From positions 442,585 through 506,584 of the forward strand of contig NZ_FMYY01000001.1 of the NCBI RefSeq assembly GCF_900101595.1: a stretch of DNA of 64,000 bases. Reading direction: 5' to 3'. Shown piece after piece: positions 59,700-64,000 of the stretch. Both the position numbers and the translations under genes were made by a program. Under the pieces are notes generated by a model, which searched no databases, had not been told where the DNA came from, and worked only from the letters and a program-made list of their open reading frames with translations. The stretch comes from Paenibacillus sp. cl123 (GTDB lineage Bacteria > Bacillota > Bacilli > Paenibacillales > NBRC-103111). Each line of letters begins with the position of its first letter. Position 1 is the stretch's first letter.

Positions 59700-60284
59700 T
59701 TATTTCCGCGCGGCTCCCAGCCGTCCGACCTGCTTCAGCCACTTGGTCCGCTGTTCCGGGGATGAGCCCTTGACCGGTCCGATCTCGGTCACGCGAACAG
59801 GCGTAATGCCGCAAAACTGCAAAATATTGCGTCTCATCACCTGAATGCCGGCCCGCTTGTAGATCCATCTGTTGTACCAGACGGGGGTGTCCATCGTGAC
59901 GATCAGGTGCGCGGTTCTGCCTATTAACAGCTTATCCCAGAGCGGGGAGTTATCGCGGTATTTGAAGGCAAAGCCGGGCAGAAAGACGCGGTCGATAAAT
60001 CCTTTCAGGATGGCCGGCATCGCCCCCCACCAGGTAGGGTAGACAAAGACGAGATGGCCGGCCTGCCGGATCAGCTCCTGAGCCTCGGTCAGCTCAGGCT
60101 CCAGCTCCGTCCTTTGCCGGTAGCCGTACTTTAAGTTCGGGTCAAACGAGAGCCTGCTCAGATCGATGACGCGAATCCTGGCGCCGTGCTCCAGGGCGCC
60201 CTTCGCATAAGCGTCAGACAGGGCCGAGCAGAAGCTTTGCGAATCGGGATGTCCGTTAATGACTAGAATAAAATCGTTTTTCAT
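59700..60284 (-). CDS. NAD(P)H quinone oxidoreductase-like flavoprotein
   Basis: This 194-residue flavodoxin-like protein of the NQO1/KefF group has LVINGHPDSQSFCSALSDAY (phosphate-binding start), the FVYPTWWGAMPAILKGFIDR active-site loop and GFAFKY. Such FMN/FAD enzymes reduce quinones or related compounds with NAD(P)H. It is divergent from the AraC-type regulator at 60406, which may control it. AGGAGG-like bases precede the ATG. The terminal region is complete. Confidence 0.87.
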   Translation of the reverse strand: MKNDFILVINGHPDSQSFCSALSDAYAKGALEHGARIRVIDLSRLSFDPNLKYGYRQRTELEPELTEAQELIRQAGHLVFVYPTWWGAMPAILKGFIDRVFLPGFAFKYRDNSPLWDKLLIGRTAHLIVTMDTPVWYNRWIYKRAGIQVMRRNILQFCGITPVRVTEIGPVKGSSPEQRTKWLKQVGRLGAARK

Positions 60285-60405
60285 GGGGATTGCCTCCTGA
60301 CCGTCGTAGGTTGTTTGCAGAAGAGAGATCCTCCCGGCTGTTTGGAAATATGCTATAGTGAAAGAAGATTTGTCACTAGCATAACCTGGCAGCCGGGAGA
60401 AAGAT

Positions 60406-61497
60406 ATGATCTATCGCGCTGGTAAATTGCTAATTTACGCGAAGGGGGAGCAGCGCTTGAACAGCCAAGGAGTAGCGGTCTCCATGGTATATCCGATCAT
60501 GAAAACCATTGTGCACAAGGGGCTGGATACGGAGCAGTTCTGCACCTACGCCTCGTTCGATGCCCGTCTGCTGCAGGATGTGGAGGCGCGCATAACCGGG
60601 GAGGAGCTGGAGCGGTTACTGATCCGGGCTTCGCAGTATACGCAGGATGATTATTTCGGGCTGCGCCAGGGACAGCTTATGGATTTCGCGGATTTGGGTG
60701 TTCTCGGGTATGTGATGATGCATTCGCGGACGATAGGAGACGCGCTCGCCGCTTATCAGAGATACAATGTCATTGTGTGCAGCGGCTTTAATCTGGCATG
60801 GGAGGTGCAGGGAGAAGAGGCGATCCTCCGGATGTATGCCCAGCCGCCCGGGCGACTGTCCCGGCATTGTGTGGAAGATATGGCCGGTTCCTTGTTCAGG
60901 CTGATGAGCAAGCTTAGCAACCGGCTTATCGTGCTGCGGGATGTCCGCTTTACCCATGACGCCCCGGCCGGCATAGGTTCTTATCCGGCGGACGCAAATC
61001 CTTATAGAGAGGTGTTCGGCAGAACGCCCCGATTCGGCAGCGACGCCGATGTGCTGTGCTTCGACAAGGAAGAGCTGGACCGCCCGATTATGTATTCGGA
61101 TGCGAGGCTGCTGAGCGTGTTCGAGGAGATGGCCAAGGAAGCCATGGCGGAGCTGGCGCCGGCGGGCTTGTTCTCAGAGCAGGTAGTACAGTGGATCAAA
61201 CGATGTATGCCGTCTTACTTCCCTACGCTGCAGCAGACCGCCGAGGCTCTCGGAACCAGCTCGAGAACGCTCCAGCACCGGCTGAAGGAGGAGCATACGT
61301 CCTATAACGAGCTGTCCGCGCAAGTGCGGAAGGAGCTGGCGATCGGCTATCTGAGGAAGCGGGAGTATTCCGTCGGAGAGATCGCTTATGCGCTGCATTT
61401 CTCCGAGCCAAGCGCTTTTCAGAGCGCCTTCAAGAAATGGACGGGGGTCACGCCCGGCCAATACCGGGCAGATGCCAGGCAGACGGGGCGCTCATAG
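60406..61497 (+). CDS. AraC family regulator, OruR-like
   Basis: This 363-residue regulator has an N-terminal Arabinose_bd/OruR-type sensor domain (about 20-215; DDYFGLRQGQLMDFADLGVL). A C-terminal AraC HTH follows (about 265-357; TLQQTAEALGTSSRTLQHRL, then SVGEIAYALHFSEPSAFQSA and FKKWTGVTPGQYR). Start options are ATG 60406 with GGGAG and TTG 60457 with GGGGGAG; the second drops 17 residues that lack family resemblance. It is divergent from the quinone oxidoreductase gene, the likely target. Confidence 0.85.
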   Translation: MIYRAGKLLIYAKGEQRLNSQGVAVSMVYPIMKTIVHKGLDTEQFCTYASFDARLLQDVEARITGEELERLLIRASQYTQDDYFGLRQGQLMDFADLGVLGYVMMHSRTIGDALAAYQRYNVIVCSGFNLAWEVQGEEAILRMYAQPPGRLSRHCVEDMAGSLFRLMSKLSNRLIVLRDVRFTHDAPAGIGSYPADANPYREVFGRTPRFGSDADVLCFDKEELDRPIMYSDARLLSVFEEMAKEAMAELAPAGLFSEQVVQWIKRCMPSYFPTLQQTAEALGTSSRTLQHRLKEEHTSYNELSAQVRKELAIGYLRKREYSVGEIAYALHFSEPSAFQSAFKKWTGVTPGQYRADARQTGRS

Positions 61498-61589
61498 GGC
61501 CTGGGTTTCGTTTGAGAAGGCTCGCGGCGCCCCCGTAGTGAATGCATCGGGCGTACGAGGTATGAACATGGAAACGGGAGGTAATGAGG

Positions 61590-62012
61590 ATGAAACCGAG
61601 AATTTCAGTAATTACGCTGGGTGTCGATCATTTGGAACGATCGCTCGCGTTCTATCGGGATGGTCTGGGTCTGCCGACGGAGGGGATTGTAGGGCAGGAG
61701 TTTGAGCACGGCGCCGTTGCTTTTTTCGATCTGCAGGCAGGCGTCAAGCTCGCTATCTGGCAGCGCAAGGATATCGCGCATGAGGCGAAGGTAGCGGCCG
61801 GACCATCCAGCTCTACGGAATTTACGATCGGGCATAACGTAGGCAGCAAGGCTGAGGTGGACCAGGTCATGGAGCAGGCGAAGCAAGCGGGAGCCGTCAT
61901 CACGGACCCGGCGCATGATACGTTCTGGGGCGGCTATTCCGGCCATTTCCTGGACCCCGACGGGCATCTGTGGGAAGTGGTTTGGAACCCTGCGTGGGAG
62001 CTCGGGGACTAG
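61590..62012 (+). CDS. VOC family protein
   Basis: This roughly 140-residue VOC protein has ISVITLGVDHLERSLAFYRD at the start, a central FFDLQAGVKLAIW strand and GYSGHFLDPDGHLWEVVWNP at the end. The His and Glu there fit the usual metal-ligand positions. Activity is unknown. The ATG at 61590 is 8 bases after GGGAGG, whereas the ATG at 61584 is too close. Another VOC gene begins at 63847 and one ends at 677, so the window holds three. It follows the AraC-type regulator by 92 bases. Confidence 0.85.
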   Translation: MKPRISVITLGVDHLERSLAFYRDGLGLPTEGIVGQEFEHGAVAFFDLQAGVKLAIWQRKDIAHEAKVAAGPSSSTEFTIGHNVGSKAEVDQVMEQAKQAGAVITDPAHDTFWGGYSGHFLDPDGHLWEVVWNPAWELGD

Positions 62013-62148
62013 CCGCTGCCCGGGAAACCGGTCACGAGTCGGGCACGCACATAGGTCAGGAAGAGGACCGTTCGGATTCACTTTGCGAAGCTGGATGAAG
62101 CCGTGCAGCATGCGGCGGCTTCCTCGGAATCGTTAAAGGATAAGCAAC

Positions 62149-62189
62149 CCCCTTGGGAGCGGACAGGCAGCTGTACGGCTTCCAAGGGG
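62149..62189. terminator. Probable terminator between convergent VOC and ADH genes
   Basis: CCCCTTGG (62149-62156) and CCAAGGGG (62182-62189) form an 8-bp stem with a large 25-base loop. The surrounding 62013-62216 has no gene I can support. Confidence 0.5.
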
Positions 62190-62216
62190 ATGTTTGGGTA
62201 TGACGGTTCGGGAGCC

Positions 62217-63356
62217 CTACGGCTTCAAAATAACCTTTATACAATCGTCCTCATGGTCGCTGAATAGCTCATAGGCCTTGCTTGCCTGATCCAGCGGCAG
62301 CCGGTGAGAGATGATCTCGGTCGGATCGAATTCTCCGGCCGTAATCTTCCTGAACAGCTCCGGCATATAATGGATGACCGGTGCCTGTCCCATACGCAGG
62401 CTGATGTTCCTCTCGAACAGGTCTCCGAGCGGGAACATGTTGTACAGGGAGCCGTAGACGCCGGTCAGCTGCATCGTCCCGAATTTCCGGACGGCCTTGG
62501 CTCCGATCTCGAAGGCGCTCAGCGTGCCTCCTTGCAGCTTCAGCTTCTGCCCGATCGCCTCAAGCGCCGACTTTTTCCCGTCCATGCCCACGCAGTCGAT
62601 CACGACATCGGCTCCCCCAGACGTCGTTTCTCTGAGAAAAGCGCCCATGTCGTCATGCTCTTCAAAGTTATATACCTCGGACCGGTTCATGCGCTTGGCT
62701 TTCTCCAGCCGATAAGGAAGGTTGTCCACGGCGATCACCCGGCTGGCTCCTTTCATCCAGGCGAACTTCTGCGTCATCAGCCCGACCGGGCCGCAGCCGA
62801 GCACGACAACGGTATCCCCTGGCTTGACCCCGGCATTTTCCACGCTCCAATAGGCGGTGGGCAGCACATCGGATAAGAAGAGGAGCGCATCATCCTCCAG
62901 CTCGCAAGATTCCGGAATAACGAACGGCATGAAGTTGCCATATGGCACATGCAGATATTCCGCTTGCCCTCCGGGATAATTGCCGTAACGGGGCGTGAAG
63001 CCCAGGTAGCCTCCGGTATGAATCTCGGGATTGCGATTGGAGTTGTCGCATTGGCTTTCCATCTCATGGCTGCAGTAGAAGCAGTGACCGCAGGATACGT
63101 TGAACGGCAGTACGACCCTGTCGCCTTTCTTCACCTTGGTGACATCCGGGCCGACCTCCTCGACGATGCCCATCGGCTCATGCCCGATGACATAATCCTT
63201 CTCGGCAGGCAGAGCGCCCAAATAAATATGGAGATCGGAGCCGCAGATCGCTGTAGAAGTGATGCGGACGATAATATCGTCTTTGCTGCGGATGGCGGGA
63301 TCTTCGACTTGTTTGACTTGAATGTCTTTTGCGCCTTGGAAAGTCACTGCTTTCAT
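62217..63356 (-). CDS. Zinc-dependent alcohol/formaldehyde dehydrogenase family protein
   Basis: This roughly 379-residue MDR enzyme has catalytic zinc ligands in TAICGSDLHIYLG (Cys) and GHEP (His, Glu). Four Cys for structural zinc lie in SCGHCFYCSHEMESQC, and a Rossmann loop VLGCGPVGLMTQK binds NAD(P). The GDRVVLPFNVSCGHC stretch and overall length resemble glutathione-independent formaldehyde/threonine-type dehydrogenases common in Firmicutes. ATG 63356 is 6 bases after GAGGAGG; the ATG at 63362 abuts it. It is likely a stress- or aldehyde-handling oxidoreductase, transcribed alone. Confidence 0.87.
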   Translation of the reverse strand: MKAVTFQGAKDIQVKQVEDPAIRSKDDIIVRITSTAICGSDLHIYLGALPAEKDYVIGHEPMGIVEEVGPDVTKVKKGDRVVLPFNVSCGHCFYCSHEMESQCDNSNRNPEIHTGGYLGFTPRYGNYPGGQAEYLHVPYGNFMPFVIPESCELEDDALLFLSDVLPTAYWSVENAGVKPGDTVVVLGCGPVGLMTQKFAWMKGASRVIAVDNLPYRLEKAKRMNRSEVYNFEEHDDMGAFLRETTSGGADVVIDCVGMDGKKSALEAIGQKLKLQGGTLSAFEIGAKAVRKFGTMQLTGVYGSLYNMFPLGDLFERNISLRMGQAPVIHYMPELFRKITAGEFDPTEIISHRLPLDQASKAYELFSDHEDDCIKVILKP

Positions 63357-63486
63357 GATCATCCTCCTCGGAAATGGGTTCCTGGACTTTTACCCGCTTT
63401 TGGGCCGGCTGAACAGGATACGGGCATGCGCCAAGCCCGCGCTCGCCGGCATTTCTTTGTTAGGATGGTCAGACAAGGGGCAGCCT

Positions 63487-63774
63487 ATGAATAACCACTA
63501 TAAGTATGCCTCAGGCCATGAAGGCGATGCGCCGCTGGTCGGTTTTTCACCCCGCCAAGCGAAGATCAGTTTGTACCTTCAGATGGACGCCGCGGAGCGC
63601 GAGCCGCTGTTAAGCACGCTGGGCAAGCATACGACCGGCAAAGCATGCGTTTATGTCAACAAGCTGGACGATATCGATTTGGACGTGCTGAAGCAATTGA
63701 TCCGCCGCACCGTGCGATTTTTGCAGGAAGCCTACGGTGGACCCAGCAATTCGGACGAACATAGCAATCCATAA
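63487..63774 (+). pseudogene. DUF1801 protein, 5'-truncated remnant
   Basis: The frame has the second half of a DUF1801 protein: HYKYASGHEGDAPLVGFSPR, KISLYLQMDAAEREPLLSTL, GKHTTGKACVYVNKLDDIDL and a C-terminal helix. The first half, normally some 60 residues with a helical bundle, is missing; upstream codons in frame are unrelated. The ATG at 63487 has GGGGCAG before it, so a short product is possible, but it would lack a third of the fold. Deletion or recombination has removed the start. Confidence 0.7.
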
Positions 63775-63846
63775 GAAACCGGAGCCCGGCGAATCGGCTA
63801 TACTGTGAGAGAAGAGCGGACAATTATGATGAAGAGGTGAAGGAAA

Positions 63847-64000
63847 ATGGCATGGCAATCCAAACAAATATTCGTCAATTTACCGGTAAAGGATTTGAAC
63901 AGGTCCGTGGCATTTTTTACAGAGCTGGGCTTTGAGTTTAATCCTCACTATACGGACGAGAACGCGACCTGCATGATCATTGGAGAGAATATATACGCAA
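63847..64000 (+). CDS. VOC family protein (partial, runs off the window)
   Basis: The open frame begins MAWQSKQIFVNLPVKDLNRS, then VAFFTELGFEFNPHYTDENA and MIIGENIYA, the N-terminal half of a VOC protein of the PhnB/YaeR-like type. AGAGGTGAAGG precedes the ATG. It continues beyond base 64000. Confidence 0.82.
   Translation, partial: MAWQSKQIFVNLPVKDLNRSVAFFTELGFEFNPHYTDENATCMIIGENIYA

Noticed and set aside
62013..62216. Possible gene remnant between the VOC and ADH genes
   Set aside because: Short frames with an amphipathic appearance exist, but I could not match them to any family.

Overview
The window looks like a chromosomal segment of a Paenibacillus-type Firmicute (Paenibacillaceae). 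I infer this from LplABC/YesN-style sugar-uptake genes, strong AGGAGG-type ribosome sites, SigA promoters of TTGACA/TATAAT form, TTG and GTG starts, a VanRS-like pair, a YflT-type stress protein and a GC content that reads as mid to high 50s. I saw no rRNA, tRNA or CRISPR array.

Layout. 1-6.4 kb: a purine-rich hexamer repeat, a VOC protein with its TetR regulator, a divergent TetR/MFS efflux pair with matching operators, and an orphan VanY-VanR-VanS set. 6.6-14.6 kb: a large UbiD-like decarboxylase, a MalT-type LuxR regulator with a DUF4386 membrane protein, an IS3-family element whose two reading frames are both frameshifted, and an Rpn/PD-(D/E)XK protein. 14.9-28.4 kb: a polysaccharide locus. 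It holds a 1.74-kresidue secreted protein (five tandem beta-sandwich repeats, a CBM-like module and a BNR-4 propeller), a membrane-bound YesN-type AraC regulator, LplB/LplC permeases, a lipoprotein binding protein, a pyruvyl transferase and an SGNH esterase.

28.6-41.1 kb is the most interesting region, an NHLM/NHLP-type RiPP (ribosomal peptide) system. It has a pseudokinase-GAF-LuxR regulator, a cyclic-nucleotide-binding/transporter-like/LivK-like fusion protein, an HlyD-like secretion protein, a C39-peptidase ABC transporter, a second NHLM ABC transporter, a 109-residue nitrile-hydratase-leader precursor with a Gly-Gly site and a 20-residue core, and a tandem GNAT enzyme. The only candidate modifying enzyme is the GNAT, so a selidamide-like acylated peptide is the working hypothesis. 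Two near-identical boxes (TACCCC-N4-GGGGTA), each about 40 bases upstream of a TATAAT -10 element, sit before the transport operon and before the precursor. They are plausible targets of the adjacent LuxR-type regulator.

45.4-49.6 kb carries a second, different double-glycine peptide system. A 52-residue precursor is divergent from a parvulin-type protein and an ABC exporter that has two cyclic-nucleotide-binding domains and a C39 peptidase. Between the two systems lies a degenerate 52-base tandem repeat, followed by small regulatory and enzyme genes.

49.7-64 kb: a MerR/SDR pair with duplicated MerR promoters, a 7TMR-DISM kinase with its response regulator, a BmrR-like regulator, a serine hydrolase broken by one stop codon, a glycosyltransferase, a stress protein, an ArsR/MFS unit, a quinone reductase-like protein, an OruR-type AraC regulator, VOC proteins, a zinc alcohol dehydrogenase and a 5'-truncated DUF1801 fragment. 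Several small accessory genes are eroded.
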